Source: Trichoderma breve (taxonomy: Eukaryota > Ascomycota > Sordariomycetes > Hypocreales > Hypocreaceae). From it: a stretch of 64,000 bases of DNA. Below are positions 51,101 through 63,901 of this stretch, in pieces (within the stretch, counting starts at the first letter, position 1; every line of letters starts with the position of its first letter). The stretch covers positions 2,728,001 through 2,792,000 of the forward strand of contig NC_079234.1 of assembly GCF_028502605.1 (NCBI RefSeq), written 5' to 3'. The translations under genes and the position numbers were made by a program. Under the pieces are notes generated by a model. That model saw only the letters and a program-made list of their open reading frames with translations. It was not told where the DNA came from and ran no database searches.

Positions 51101-51539
51101 GGAAACGGCCGCCCTTGAGCTGTTCGAGATGTTTTGCTGTGTCGGGTGTTAGCATTCGGCAGGGCTTCGCAGCAGCGCAGCCTGAGTGGCAGGCGATTCA
51201 CGATCCACGTACCCTTCTTTGCCGTAGTGAGAATGTAGAGGGTGTCGACGGTGAAGAGCATCAGGGTGGTCGGAAACTCGTAACCCAAAAGCCAAAACTG
51301 AAACAGGGCATTAGCGTTCACGGTCGGATTGCAGCGGTACCGGGGCGCAGGCTGGCTCTTACGTGAACGGCGTTGTTCTTGTGGAATTCGGGAACCTCCT
51401 CGACCTTGCCCATCATGATGACGAAGGACGAGACGCCGCCAAAGAGCCCATCCTTGGCTCGGAGGTCATTCTTCCAGGCAGTGACGAAGTGCGAGAGGCG
51501 CTCCTGGAAGAGCTTGCTGTCGATCTTGATCTCCGCCAT
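48155..51539 (-). CDS. SPT16: FACT complex subunit SPT16
   Basis: Exons 51539..51363, 51297..51213, 51136..51015, 50946..49341 and 49272..48155 encode 1035 residues, the usual length. It is a histone chaperone that with Pob3 reorganises nucleosomes during transcription and replication. The layout is: N-lobe ([20 protein letters not shown], about 25-45); inactive M24 aminopeptidase-like domain (about 180-430); linker with [20 protein letters not shown]; middle double-PH-like domain with [20 protein letters not shown] and [19 protein letters not shown]; and a highly acidic C-terminal tail that binds H2A-H2B, ending with a basic stretch (GSGKKSRKR). The metal ligands of true M24 enzymes are not conserved, as expected. 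The final splice (68-bp intron) is needed to join the two halves of the middle domain. Confidence 0.97.
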
Positions 51540-53035
51540 TGTGGTTAATGGATGAACATTTGGCAGGAGAGGGAGCTATTGCATGGATCACGGCGCCTTG
51601 ACGCGCGAAGAAAAGTGCAGTCGCGTAAAGAGCCAGAGCTGCTGCAGAATGCACGTGACTGAGCGACTACTGTACCTCCGTACCTGATGCCCCATCTAAT
51701 ACTGGACTACTGCAAGGAGGACAAAAGCTGTGCCGTTTGGACCATATCATCACTTGAAATGCTGTTTCCTTTATTTATTACATGATTTCATAGTTATTTA
51801 ACCTGCCATCGAGAGAAATTAGTCAAGCATAGGATGGACTACCCCCGCAAATATGCAACCTCTGATTGAAGAAACCCTTTGTAGGCAACAACTTGTGCAG
51901 CACTAGTGCTACGAGAAGGACTTTGAGTGATCAGTGATACATAATCGACATATCATACTCCGTACAGAGGCATAAAATTCACCCACACTCTTTGAAGCAG
52001 GTCGTAGTAGTAGCACTCAGTATGTGGCTCTTATTGGCTGGTGCATAAATAGGTTGCTGTTGGTAATGCCACTAAACTTGCCTCTTGCTTGAATGTGGTA
52101 AAAAAATAATCTCCTTTGCAGATGGTGGAGGTATTGGAGGTGGCTAGAACCATGCGGCTCTGCTGCGGCTCTGGAGATGCATCGTGTGGCATCCCCCCTG
52201 TCCATACTAACACAAGCTATTTACTCCATAATAGAGACTTATATTCTCACGAGGGAGGCACCCTTGAGTTGTGTAACATTTTAACTAAGTCCAAAGCCAA
52301 GCAAGGCCGATCCATCGTTCGTGTTAGCCGAGCTGAGATATCATGTTTTGACTGCTGTTTGTTGAGTCCGAGCGCCTTTACAGCCGCCATGGCGCTGCTC
52401 AGCCTTTTTAGCTCATCATGCTCCCGGCTAGTTTCCATCCATGATTCAGTGAGCAGAATACCTAGTACAGTAAGCCCCGAAAGTGATCGAGTCTACTACT
52501 AATACGGGGGTGTAGCACAGCTCCTATCCCTGCCTTGAGGCTCTGTTTTGTTTTGTGGGAGGGAGAGTCGAATGCGGCTTGTGTCTCAAAGATGGAACTC
52601 CGTACTACAGCGACCAACTACTTATCTGGTACCTTGTCATTTCGCAACAGCCCGACCTCACCGAACTTTCTCATCTTTCACTTTGGCCGTCCGAATGAGA
52701 GACTGCCACGGCCTGGATTGCTGTGACTGTGCCCAACTTAAGACGCGCAATAGTATCTGATATCCAAGTGTCGCTGCCAATCGAGTACAGCAAGTGTTGA
52801 GGCTCTTTGATGCTCTCGCTATCCAGCTGAAGTGGTGCAGCGGCGTCCGGGAATTTGCGTTGCATCCGAAGGAAAAAGAGGAGGCGCCGCGGCTCTTTCT
52901 TTACTCGTACATATATGCAATCCTTGGTCGTTCGATTGTTGCCGGGCATCTGAAGGAAACAGCCCCTCACCAGCTTGCTGTTCCCCCTCCCTCTGAACTG
53001 ATTCACCATTCACCTCGCCTGTCTAAACCGCAGCC
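51540..53035. other. Divergent region between SPT16 and F-box gene
   Basis: 1.5 kb between start codons, with no supported gene. TACTCCGTAC-like motifs occur at 51671..51684, 51956..51968 and 52597..52608. Confidence 0.45.
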
Positions 53036-55104
53036 ATGAGCCTCTCCCAGGTGCCTTCTGAGATTCTTCGGCTCATTGCCGTTAATCTTGGACCTGATGA
53101 TTTATTCCACCTGGCCATCAGCAGCCCCCAATTCGAACACATTATGTATGATCCTGTCATATGTCGAAAGGTCCTGGAGGTTCGTTTGTCACCGCAACTT
53201 TCAATCTATTCGTACTCACCAGGAAATGCTAACTTGGCACGCTTCAAAAGAGCATCAAATTTTCGTCAGGCTACAGGCAAGAGTGTGAGACTGGCAGATA
53301 TGATAAAGCGCTGAGGAGGCTCATCAAGCGACGCGAGGCTCTCCAGATGGCAAGGCCGTTTCACGTGCTGGAAGTCTCCAGCGAAGCTGTTCAGTTCACG
53401 TACACAAACGGCGCTTTGTGTTACACTACGAAGCAACTCTCACCTGTCTACGAGCACCGCCTGCGAATCCTGACTCTCGAGGGCCCTTCTGTCGAAGAAG
53501 TAAGCATCGATGTCCCTAATCTCATAAAAGACTGTGATATACCCCATTTTGAAGAAACTCGACCCTACCATTTCAGGCCGCTGTATCATGCAGATGGCAT
53601 AGTTTCATGCTTATACGAGCAGAAAAAGTCACCCACCACTGTCCGCTGGTTGATTATATACAGCCTTGAAAAGGGAAAGCTTCTCGATGCCCGCCCTCTG
53701 CTTTCGACTGCCAATATTTTTGTCCGCAACAACTGCCAATATCTATATTACGGCACAAAGTCTTATCCAGCCCAGGGGCAGCGCCGATGGGTGATCGAAG
53801 GCTTCTCTCTGAAAGACTTGGAATGGTTTCCTCGCAGAACCATTCTCTGGGATTTGGCTGGTGCCGAAATGGGGTCGACCATCTGCTTCGAGATCTTTGG
53901 CAACCACCTGTACGGAGTTTCTAGCCAAGAGTTGGCCGAAATCGAAGAGTATGAGTGGGACTCGCCGGGACATCCGATAGATTCCTTTTATTACGCCTTT
54001 CGGCTCCTTCTGCGTGACCCTGGCGAGATTCAAATCTTACCAAGGTCAGCTCTGTGGCGGCGAGGTGCGACAGACGGACCCATCGATGACCGCTGGAACC
54101 ACCTTCAGATTGCACAAGACGAGATATCAGGCCAAATCTCTATTTTTGAAACTAGAAAAGAGTGGCTCTCTTCGTGGAGCCGACGCACATGCTACAGAAA
54201 GCAGCTATTTTGGCCTTCTATACCTCAGAGTACAGACGGCCATCCCGATGACCGCCCTGAAGATTCTGAAGATGAATGCCCCGATAACTTGGACAGCATG
54301 GCTCATTATGAATCAGCCCCAGAAAACAGTGTCCACCGCGGTGATACTGGTTTTTCCTCTTCGACATTCGACTTCCGCAATACTCCGGTTCGTTCTTACA
54401 ACCCAAGCTGCCAAGCTTTTGTCGACATCGTGAGCACTACAACAGCAGCCAGTCCGATAGCCAGACGACTTCGGTTGCGGGTTAGAAGACGACCACAGGA
54501 GCCGTGCCCAACCTCAGAATCAGGCCATATGCCATCATCGCCCACCGAACTGGCGGAGGTTACTAATGACTCGGAAGATCAATATGTCAGACTATGGCCG
54601 GAAGCCGAGGGAAAGCAGGGGAGTGAACAACCTAACCAATCCCTGGATCGCTATTGCGATGAGCTCCTCAACCCTCAGCCGCACTTTGACGAAGTCGACT
54701 GGGCAATGGATGAAAGTGTTTTGGTTTATTCTCCCAAGTCTTTGAATCGCCCTGAGGAGCCACGCTCCATCATTCTCGTGTCCTTTGACCCCGGCCTGCA
54801 TTTCCCAAAACAGTGCCATTGGGTTGGAAGCTCGACACCGCCAGTTTCGATGAGCTACCAGCTGAGCAAAGTCGGAAATGCCCCGTTGGGCTCAAGCACA
54901 ACGATGAATGAGGAAATGGTGGCTCCTCATTCCTCGAAGATCCTAGGTCTCGACTTCACAGGGGAATCCCGGCAGATAGCTCGGGCCTCCACCTCGACAC
55001 CGAAGGCATCTCTCAATGGATTCACAGCATTCACAGCCCGGAAGAAGCCCCGTCTTGAGGGAGTTTTTATACCAACAAACACGGCCAGTATCCATTGTGG
55101 ATGA
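53036..55104 (+). CDS. F-box domain protein
   Basis: Exons 53036..53179 and 53251..55104 (71-bp intron, donor GTTCGT, branch GCTAAC) encode 665 residues. The N-terminus has an F-box-like helix set, VPSEILRLIAVNLGPDDLFH then LAISSPQF (about 6-33), implying an SCF ubiquitin-ligase adaptor. The splice gives RKVLE-SIKFSSGYRQECETGRY, then ALRRLIKRREAL, typical of fungal F-box proteins. The rest, rich in Trp/Tyr beta-like segments to about residue 320, may be a substrate-binding fold. The last 250 residues are polar and likely disordered. No known substrate receptor domain is identified. Skipping the intron would stop translation at 53312. Confidence 0.78.
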
Positions 55105-56417
55105 TTTGGGGATCAATGGCCCGAAGTGATCTATCATTACGCAGGTAGAAGTGGCATGGGTTGGTATGTACTCATGAAGTACTCAAAACAAACCCGCCAC
55201 TTGGGGTCATACCGCCAATTCGCCCAGCTCGACTGCGAAGAGCCTCTTTGAAACCCAACAAGGGGGGTTCACAGGCAAAAATTCTCTCTTGCGACAATTT
55301 TAGTTGCATTAGTTGAGAGTTAATTCGCTCAAGTCCTCTTTTTCCGTGGGCTTGGGGGTATGCCTATCTCATTACGTTTCATGGGCGAAATGTGTGACCG
55401 AGGCTGAATCCGACTGGGCGGGCACTGCATTTTACAGTTGTGTAATGCACGGCTTAATTGCTATGACGAGAGGATCAATATGAAACAAATTACTCTCCAA
55501 CTCTTTTTGGGCTTGTTAAAACCTTTCTGCCTAGGATGCCAATTTATCTTGCGCGATGCTAGGACAAACGCGGCTTGAGTTGCATCTTAGCGAACGGTGT
55601 CGGGCACAATTACAGATACATCACACGCAATCAATTCATCGCCATCTCACCATCACATATACGACATGACAAGTCGCTTTGTTGATTTTTCATATGTCAG
55701 ACTATAAACAGCGGCTTCTCGCGGCTCAAATGGGTGGAATCCAAAAGCTGTCAAATGGGAAACCCTACATATGCACGAATGCCTCACATTGCCCAAAACG
55801 CGGCTGGTTTCTTATATACATATTTGTACGCGCCAAGTTGGCCTACCACCTGCTACCTATATATTATTATGTATCTACTATAATATTATCTCTTGCTACA
55901 ATCGTAAATTTGTCTCGTCATCGATGCTGGACTTCAGCTGAACACAGTCAGTCTCTCTCCCTTTGTACAATTGTCAACGTGCCATTGGAGGTGCCGTGCC
56001 GCGCGTGCATCTGACGAGTGATGTTTCACGATGACTCTGTGTAACCTCAACACGTGTGTTGTCGCCTCATATTGAGTGATCCACTGATGTCAATATCATA
56101 CGAATGACTGACCAATATAAGGTAACTAATTTGAATCAAATCTCACAGAACTGGTCACATAAAGATACGTCGTCATAGTTGGGAGTCGACGCCTTTGTCT
56201 TCCGCTTTAATCCTGATTATCAAAGTACACTATACACATATATAGGCTAACCTGTTGATTCCCTGGCATGCTCTAATAAAGTTGAGGAAACAAAAAAAAA
56301 AAAAAGGAAAAAGAAAAACCATGGGTCAAACTCCTTCTACTTCCCCCGTCTCTCTCCCCTTCTTTCAATCTCTCTCGCATCCCTCTTTGTTGCTACTCTC
56401 CACAGGCTTTATTGCCT
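55105..56417. other. Convergent region between F-box gene and RVS167
   Basis: 1.3 kb, AT-rich, with a 14-bp A run at 56292..56305. No supported gene is seen. Confidence 0.45.
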
Positions 56418-57909
56418 CTAGTTCAATTTGACATAGTTTCCTACAGCACGGATTAGCATCCAAAGGCGCAAAGAGCAGTGACAAAAAACAACAAAGCATA
56501 CCTGGAAACTGTCCTTGCTTTCCGTTCACTTTGCCTTGCCACCATTCATTCTCGTTCTGTGTTCTTTGTATGATCTCAATGACATCACCCGCTCGGAAAC
56601 TCAGGTCACCCTCTGCCTGTGCCGCGAAGTCGTACAGAGCCGTCACTGTCTCAGGCGGCGGCGCGCCGCTCAGACGGGTCGGCTTGGGCTTGGGCGGCGG
56701 CGGAGGCTTCGCCTTGCCGGCAACAAGCGTTGAAAGGCCGGGCTTCGTAGAAGGGCTATATGGCGGCGGCGCAGCGGCTTCGCCCGCGTCTTCTGCTGGG
56801 AAGCCACCAAACTTGGGGCTCATCTTCTCTGGTGTTGCAGAACCTGCGGTGAGCAATCCCTGAGGCTTAGCAGCCTCGATCGTAGGGCGACCACCGACCT
56901 TGGGAGGCGGCCGTCGCTGTCCAGTAGTCTTGAATCGTACGATACTCAGCGCTTCAGCTTGCTCCTGGATATCACCTCGCTTCTCGTTGAAGGCCTCTTC
57001 AATGTCCCTAGTCAGATCAAAGTATCCAATATCGCATCGCTGCATCCGCTCGTGTAATGTGTAGAAAATATTGAGCTGCATGTAGTAGAAGGACTGGAAG
57101 AGCGGCTTGATGAACTCTTGCTCTAGCTGGAAGAGCTTGGGCAGCTCGTCTTTCAAGAGATTGTTGTAGTATTCAAAATCCTGCGTTGCTTGCTCACAGT
57201 CGCCTTCAGCCTTCCACATGGCCTTTTCGTCCTTGGCCGAGCGATCCTTCTTATCTTGGAGCTTCTTGAGGGTAGTGCGATGCCGATCGTAGTCGAGCTG
57301 CTTGTGATCTCGCTTCACAGCAGTTTTTCGGATGACCTTGATCACATCTAGCAGCTCGTTGGCCGGCCGGATAACTCTAGACTCTATAGTCTCCAGCTCC
57401 GGAGCCAGCGTCTCCTGTAGCTCTTGCACAACAGCCTCATATTCCTCACAGGCAGCAATACCCTCAGGGTTCCCTTCAGGCTTTATGGAGTCGGGGTCGG
57501 ACACGCGACCAGAGATGGGCTTGTAGACCTCTGTCATTGCTTTACTAAATTCAATCTGGTGGTTGAGCATGCCATTGATGGCCTCGAAGTATTTCTTGGA
57601 CTCATCGTGGAGCTTCTTTGTCTCCTTTTCCAGCTCCTGGAAGCGTCGCTCGGCGTCGATGTATACGGCGTCTTTGGTGTGCTCGCCAATGTTGAATTTT
57701 GACTTGAATTGTTGCGGCGCCTAGAGTGCGAGCACGGGTTAGCTGTTTGGGGTACATCGCGGTCTCGATCATGACGTCTCTTATTTTTCCTTCTCGAACG
57801 TTCGGAGGGGCGGCTTTGTGTTGCTGCCGCTTTGGGTGAGGGGCAAGGGGAATCAAAGAGAGAGAGCATTTACCCTAACAAGGCTCTTCTGGAAGCCTTT
57901 GAAACTCAT
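56418..57909 (-). CDS. RVS167: BAR-SH3 endocytic protein RVS167
   Basis: Exons 57909..57874, 57720..56502 and 56440..56418 encode 425 residues. It is an amphiphysin-type protein that bends membrane and joins actin patches at endocytic sites. The N-terminus MSFKGFQKSLVR-APQQFKSKFN is the amphipathic helix of the Rvs BAR domain (about 1-245). A Pro-rich linker follows (KPPPPPKPKPT and similar). The SH3 domain is at about 369-425: ALYDFAAQAEGDLSFRAGD, then EWWQGKVNGKQGQFPGNYVKLN. The first exon is only 12 codons. The last exon is only 23 bp and supplies the conserved NYVKLN end; without it the SH3 would be wrong. Confidence 0.95.
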
Positions 57910-58977
57910 GGCGACGCGCTCGTGGTCGGAAATGTGTACGGGAGCAGCAAAGGAAGCGGAAATTCTGGTGGTGATAAAGAGCAAGTTGCGCGCGCAAAGC
58001 ACCGGCGATCCGGGAGACGGACAGAAGCCCTCGCCAGCTGGGTTGGAGGTTAAATCCTACCTCTGGGACTGGTGACGAACTTTAAGTGGCTGTGCTAGAG
58101 CTTGTAGTGTCCAATGTGGCGCATAGTCCAACTCCGGGCCTCCGCAGCGCTGTGGAAGCCGCCGGAATTTGCCTGGGGCAGAAGCCAAGCTATTATACCT
58201 AACTTACCTACCTAGTGGCAGCAAATGCTCCATGCTCCGTAATATGATGATGACGGCTATTGACTGAATTTGATTTCCCCAGGATGGGGCTGCTTACCAT
58301 ATTGCTTTGTATCTGTACCCAAACCAGGTCAGCTTAGCATTGGCAGTTTGCTCGTTGCACCTTGACATCTCGGACTGACATGCAGCAAATGCCCTAGCGC
58401 TAATGGAATCAAATGCAGCACCCCGACTTCTTATCACCTCTCCCAGGACAGGCCTGTTGGGCATAATATTGATGCATCGATATAATCAACAGAACCTACT
58501 GATAATAATACATACATTCAAAGCTACAGTGATTTCAGTGCAAAGGAAGCCCACGCACTGTTTATTAAGGTGCTGAACTGAGCACCAGCTTGTGACATGA
58601 CGTCGTTGGCCTCGATATCCGAGACCTTTTTTGCCGCCAACGCAGTCATTTTATCTGCTGAGTCGTCCCAAGGCCGCCGCTACCTACTGCTGCTATGCCG
58701 CACGCTAAAGACACCGGCCTATCTCGGCCTTTCACGTCCAAAAAGACGATTGAATGCGCCGTGGAGCTGCTTTCCGGGGTTCGGCCGAATATTCCACGCA
58801 TTTTTCAACCAATTACCCGCACCGTATCACCGAGCTAGCTACCGAGCCGGACCCCATTGACAAATACTACAAAATTCACGTTGGTCTGAAAAAAACTACT
58901 TCTCCTCAACAACTCCAACCTTCTCACCTGGCTGGAAGTTTCTGTCCCCATGTAAACTATCCATCCGCACAACAGCC
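57910..58977. other. Divergent region between RVS167 and NFS1
   Basis: 1.1 kb between start codons. Both promoters are expected; no gene is supported. Confidence 0.45.
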
Positions 58978-60816
58978 ATGGCTAGTATTGCATCGTCAGC
59001 GCTGAGGTCGGCGAGCCGCCTTGGCTCCAGCACGGCCGTCACTACGGCGCCGTTGCGAGGAATTCACAGAGCTGCCCTGGTGGCGGCTACGAGGAGGAGC
59101 GGGAGGCGAGGCTATGTGACCGAGTCCAAGAGAGACAATGCGCGGGTCGAAACGGCTATCAAGCTGGACAAGAAGGACTTTGCAGACATTCCTCAGTCGG
59201 TGGACATGACCTCACCTAACATGAAGGTCAGCCCGATGGCCGGTATGTCGTCCTCGGTCACCTCTTGTTGCGATATGCAGGAATGAACACCACAGAGGCT
59301 AATGCGCAATTGCAGAGGTTCTCAAGACCGCAGCCGTCATGGAGGAGGGCCAGCGACCCATCTACCTCGACATGCAGGCCACCACGCCTGTTGACCCCCG
59401 TGTCCTAGATGCCATGCTGCCGTTTTACGTCGGCGAGTTCGGCAACCCCCACTCAAGAACGCACGCTTACGGCTGGGAGAGTGAAAAGGCTGTGGAGGAG
59501 GCCCGAGAGCATGTGGCGAATCTGATTGGCGCCGACCCTAAGGAGATTATCTTCACCAGCGGTGCCACGGAGAGTAACAACATGAGCATCAAGGGCGTTG
59601 CGCGATTCTTCGGCCGATCTGGCAAGAAGAAGCACATCATCACCACTCAGACCGAGCACAAGTGTGTGCTGGACAGCTGCAGACATCTGCAGGATGAAGG
59701 GTTCGAGGTTACCTATCTGCCTGTTCAGAGCAATGGCCTGATCAAGATGGAAGATCTTGAGGCTGCCATCAGGCCTGAGACGGCCCTGGTCAGTATCATG
59801 ACTGTGAACAACGAGATCGGAGTCATCCAGCCGATCGAGCAGATTGGCAAACTCTGCCGTGAGAAGAAGATCTTCTTCCACACCGATGCTGCACAGGCTG
59901 TCGGCAAGATCCCCATTGATGTCAATGCCATGAACATTGACCTCATGTCCATTTCATCACATAAGATTTACGGACCCAAGGGCATTGGCGCATGCTATGT
60001 CCGCAGACGCCCGAGGGTTCGGCTCGACCCCCTCATCACTGGTGGTGGACAAGAGCGAGGCCTACGAAGCGGTACCTTGGCACCACCCCTGGTTGCTGGC
60101 TTTGGTGAGGCATGCCGCGTTGCCAAGGAAGAGATGGAGGTATGTTGGCACCTTTCCCCCTCTTTTTCTTCATTGTTTCTCCCTTCTTTACAACCACCTT
60201 ATCAAATCCCTTTCCGCATCCATGTGATGATTAGCTTATACATGCATGGCTTTCTGAATGGCCCGTGACAAGGCCCTTCGTGTTGAGTGTAGCAACCTGT
60301 CTGATTCTTGCGGTTTCCCTTTTCCACGTTGTCTTGGTTTCATATCGTTTGCGTATCCTATTACGGCATAGCTAACCGAGCATCGCTGTACAGTATGACT
60401 CCAAGAGGATTAAGTTCCTATCAGATCGACTCTTGGGTGGACTGCTTGCTATGGAGCACACCAACCAGAATGGCGATTCGAAATCCTTCTACCCCGGCTG
60501 CGTCAACGTTTCATTTGCATACGTCGAGGGTGAATCCCTATTGATGGCCCTGAAGGACATTGCGCTGTCTTCGGGTAGCGCATGTACTTCGGCCTCGCTT
60601 GAGCCTAGCTACGTGCTTCGTGCGCTTGGAAACAGCGACGAGAATGCGCATAGCAGCATCCGGTTCGGCATTGGCCGCTTTACCACGGAGGAAGAGATTG
60701 ACTACGTGCTGAAGGCGGTCAGGGAGCGTGTCACGTTCCTGCGTGAGCTCAGCCCACTGTGGGAGCTTGTGCAAGAGGGCATCGACCTGAACACGATCCA
60801 GTGGAGCCAGCACTAA
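58978..60816 (+). CDS. NFS1: Mitochondrial cysteine desulfurase NFS1
   Basis: Exons 58978..59242, 59316..60139 and 60394..60816 encode 503 residues. The enzyme is PLP-dependent and takes sulfur from cysteine for Fe-S cluster assembly and tRNA thiolation. The first 45 residues are rich in Arg, Ser and Ala with no acids, a mitochondrial presequence. Family motifs: [20 protein letters not shown], then [14 protein letters not shown], the PLP lysine K305 in [10 protein letters not shown], and the active-site loop [10 protein letters not shown] with C427. The C-terminal segment is [19 protein letters not shown], the conserved end. The second intron is 254 bp, longer than most here. Confidence 0.97.
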
Positions 60817-61859
60817 AGTGTCACCAGATTGAACATGGCACAAGCTGGTGTTTTGGGTCGGAGAAGTTATCAACTGGGTCTGGGTATAAGCGGAACCCAA
60901 AGGGTTTGGCCAAAGGCGCCGGGTTTGCGCCAGCCAAGCCGCTGTAATAGCATATTGTAGTATAAGATACCTGATTTACGAGTACGAAATAATGACAATT
61001 CCCCAAATGAACAGGCTGGATTACCTCGCCTATCATGAATGCTATTGGATCTACTGCTTGGTACTTGGATAACACGCTTTGTAGAAACAACGAGAAGCCA
61101 GTCACAGGTGCTTGATAGGGGCTTTTGAGATGCTTCTATTGGTAGTGACCAAATCTACCAGCATATGATTGCTCCTCTGCCCCTCTTACAGCAGCCATCC
61201 AACCGACGCCAGTCATGTATCCCAAACTGGCAATGGGGCTCTATTCACTGCAGCCAATGTGGCAGCGCGTCAGCCAAACTGCAGCGCCAGCATTATCCCG
61301 ACAATGCTCTATCCTTAGCACGGTCTGGGCATCTTGTCCTATCAAAGCTGCATCGCGATTGCCACTCAAAACATTTGGCATTTATCAAGGCATCTAACTA
61401 TCACATGCATCTGCCCCTCTATCCAGTTTCTTTGAGGGTCCAGTTTCCAGTTTACGTACAATGGCGAGTCTCAGTTGGTGGCAGTCAATGATGAATCCAT
61501 GACGTCAGCTGCGCCACAGCTCCGAGCACCTACCAAGAAGCTTTCACAAGATCAAACGCAACTGGCTTTTGATGACATCAATTGTGGATTTCGAACGGTT
61601 TGGAAGCTGCCACGCGTGGATCGTGGATGGCGGTTGCGTGCATCGTCATCGGCATCATGATTGCGGTTTCCCTTGATTGGGATGATTTGCGCGGGAGGGT
61701 GAATGTTATATAAGGGCCAGGCTGTCTTGGCTTTCCTTCTTGCATCTACTTCATCACTCATCACAACCACAATAAACAAACATTTACAATCTTCAATCTC
61801 AACAACCTACTACAAACACACACTTATACACTACATCTATCCACACAATAACCGCAATC
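60817..61859. other. Upstream region of the CsbD/Hmp1 gene
   Basis: 1.0 kb. It carries STRE-like pentamers AGGGG at 61117, CCCCT at 61180 and CCCCT at 61414, a TATA box, and a C/A-rich leader. No gene is seen. Confidence 0.45.
61707..61714 (+). promoter_or_regulatory. TATA box of CsbD/Hmp1 gene
   Basis: TATATAAG lies about 150 bp upstream of the start codon. It is followed by a long C/A-rich leader typical of strongly expressed fungal genes. Function is inferred. Confidence 0.6.
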
Positions 61860-62473
61860 ATGTCTGACAACTCCAACAACAAGCCCTCTACTCTCCAGTC
61901 CTACGTCGACTCCGCCACTGGTGCCGTCCAGAATGCTGTCGGCAGCTTGATGGGCAACTCGGGCGATCAGGCCAAGGGCGAGCTTCGCCAGGACAAGGCT
62001 CAGGCTGAGTACGACGCTTCACAGGCAGCAGTCAAGCTCCCCGGCGGCACCATCGGCAGCACAGGTGCCTTTGCCAAGGATGACCCCAACCGGACCGAGG
62101 GCTCATGGAATCAAACCGTTGGTGCCGCTAAGGAGACACTTGGTGGTCTTGTCGGCAATGAGGTATGCTTCCCTCACAACTGCAACACTTTCGTGATACC
62201 TTCTTAAGCTAACATGTCTTGTCATAACAGTCTCTGAAGTCGTCTGGTCGTCAACAGAACCTCGAGGGCCAGCAGCAGGAGGCCAAGGGCCAGCTGCACG
62301 ACTACGGCCATGGAATGGGTGATCGTGTCCAGGGAACCGTCGGCAGTGCTGTCGCTGGCCTCACCGGAGACAGATCAGGCCAGGCACACTACGAGGAGTT
62401 GCACGATAAGGGCAAGACACAGCAGCGTGGTGCCGAGCACGACATCCAGAAGCAAGGCGAGGCCAACTACTAA
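61860..62473 (+). CDS. CsbD-like / Hmp1-type stress protein
   Basis: Exons 61860..62162 and 62231..62473 (68-bp intron, donor GTATGC, branch GCTAAC) encode 181 residues. It is very hydrophilic, rich in Gly, Gln, Ala and Asp. Repeated helical motifs include SYVDSATGAVQNAVGSLMGN, then GDQAKGELRQDKAQAEYDAS, ETLGGLVGNE and GDRVQGTVGSAVAGLTGD. This fits the CsbD-like family and the fungal mismatch/cruciform DNA-binding Hmp1 group. Members are often stress-induced; biochemical role is poorly settled. It has no signal peptide or membrane segment and no cysteines. The promoter features fit strong or stress-linked expression. Confidence 0.82.
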
Positions 62474-63901
62474 GGGGAGGAAAGTGACGTTGAAGGCGTG
62501 GAAAGATACCCTAACCGTGTTATGATTTGACGGAATTCCTATGAATAGTCTTAGCTTTGATCGATTGATCACCAAATTGACTCGATTTCCTTGAATTTGC
62601 CATTGTTCACCTCTGAATTCACCTATTATGTTGCTGTTACTGTGTCCCTATATTTGGCAGAATTATGGGCAATTTGCTCCATGGCAGTCAATTCTCATCT
62701 GTTACATGCCAACGGGTGCTGTCAAGAAATAGGAAAGCCGAGAAGGAATAGGTGTAAAAACCAGACTTCATGTATGAGTATTGCTCTGGCGTAGGTGTCG
62801 TCACGTATATATAAGGTATGGTATTCATGTGACGTGTAGGTAGTGTCTCGCGTTATGGCCGGTATATAATACTCGCTTGGATTCCACCCCGATGATTCTG
62901 AAATGTGATGTGACGACGGGGATGGCGAGAACCGCGCTTTGGGAGTGTTACATTGCAGGACAGCGGGAGAAGATTGTGCACGTGGATTTTGTGCAAGTGA
63001 GGGCGGACTTACAATCGTTGGTACTGCTCCTGATGGGAGTATCTTCACCGACCTGTGCTGCATAGATGCGGTTGGAGAGCGTTTCGGGCATCAGCAAGAT
63101 GGTGACGATGCTACTGACGCCAACGAGGTTGAGTTTGACGAGGAGGGGTTTGCTAGATGGAGGTTTGGGTGAGGTAGGTTGCGATTAAGGGAGCTGAAGA
63201 GCTGAGGGGAGGAGAACCGTGGGGACGATCCATTAGAAGCAAGCTGCTCTGGAAACAGCATTGGGACGATTCATGAGCGAAATTTTGGGAATTCGTCGCG
63301 GCTAAGGCTTGGGAATCGCTCCAGAGATGCCAGTGAAGACGATGTCCTCTGGTTTCTTGTTGGCTGCCTAGGAGCCTGATGGCTCCTGAGTCCCGGATGG
63401 CTCTCAGGGGTATCTGATGCCATTTCCAGCAGATGGATAGGGCGTATTCTTTGGCAAGAATTGGTACAAAGACGACTCTGTTGGGTAACAGGCCGAGAAA
63501 TAGAGCTGCGAGAGCGCCTATTTTGACTTTTGTTTGCGGTTTGTGTTTCTCTCTTCGAGTTGTTTGCTTAACGTACTACTAGGTAAGTATGAGAGCCACT
63601 GATGGTGATATGGGCATTGGTGAGCTCTTGCTGTACAACCCGATCACGACATTCTGATCTTCAGAGAAAGTCTTCAGATATGAGGCTGTCATGGTGTTTA
63701 CAGATGATTTCTTGCCATAGTTTTACCAATGGGCAGCCGCTCCTCCGTGATGAAAAGCCAAAAGTGCGGCTTAGCTCTTTTTTTGCCTTTGAAATCTCCC
63801 CGGAATGTCTACATCTACTATAAAATGGGAAGGCCTATCTAGCACTCCTATTTTACTATCCAGTATCCACATGTCGTAAATAATAGCGAATATAAGAAAA
63901 A
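62474..63901. other. Right-hand intergenic region
   Basis: 1.4 kb with no supported gene. Short overlapping open frames on both strands at 62.7-63.2 kb lack recognisable motifs. Confidence 0.4.

Noticed and set aside
62939..63172. 77-codon Cys-containing frame after the CsbD/Hmp1 gene
   Set aside because: The acidic end looks coding-like, but there is no signal peptide, no homology I recognise, and overlapping frames exist on both strands.
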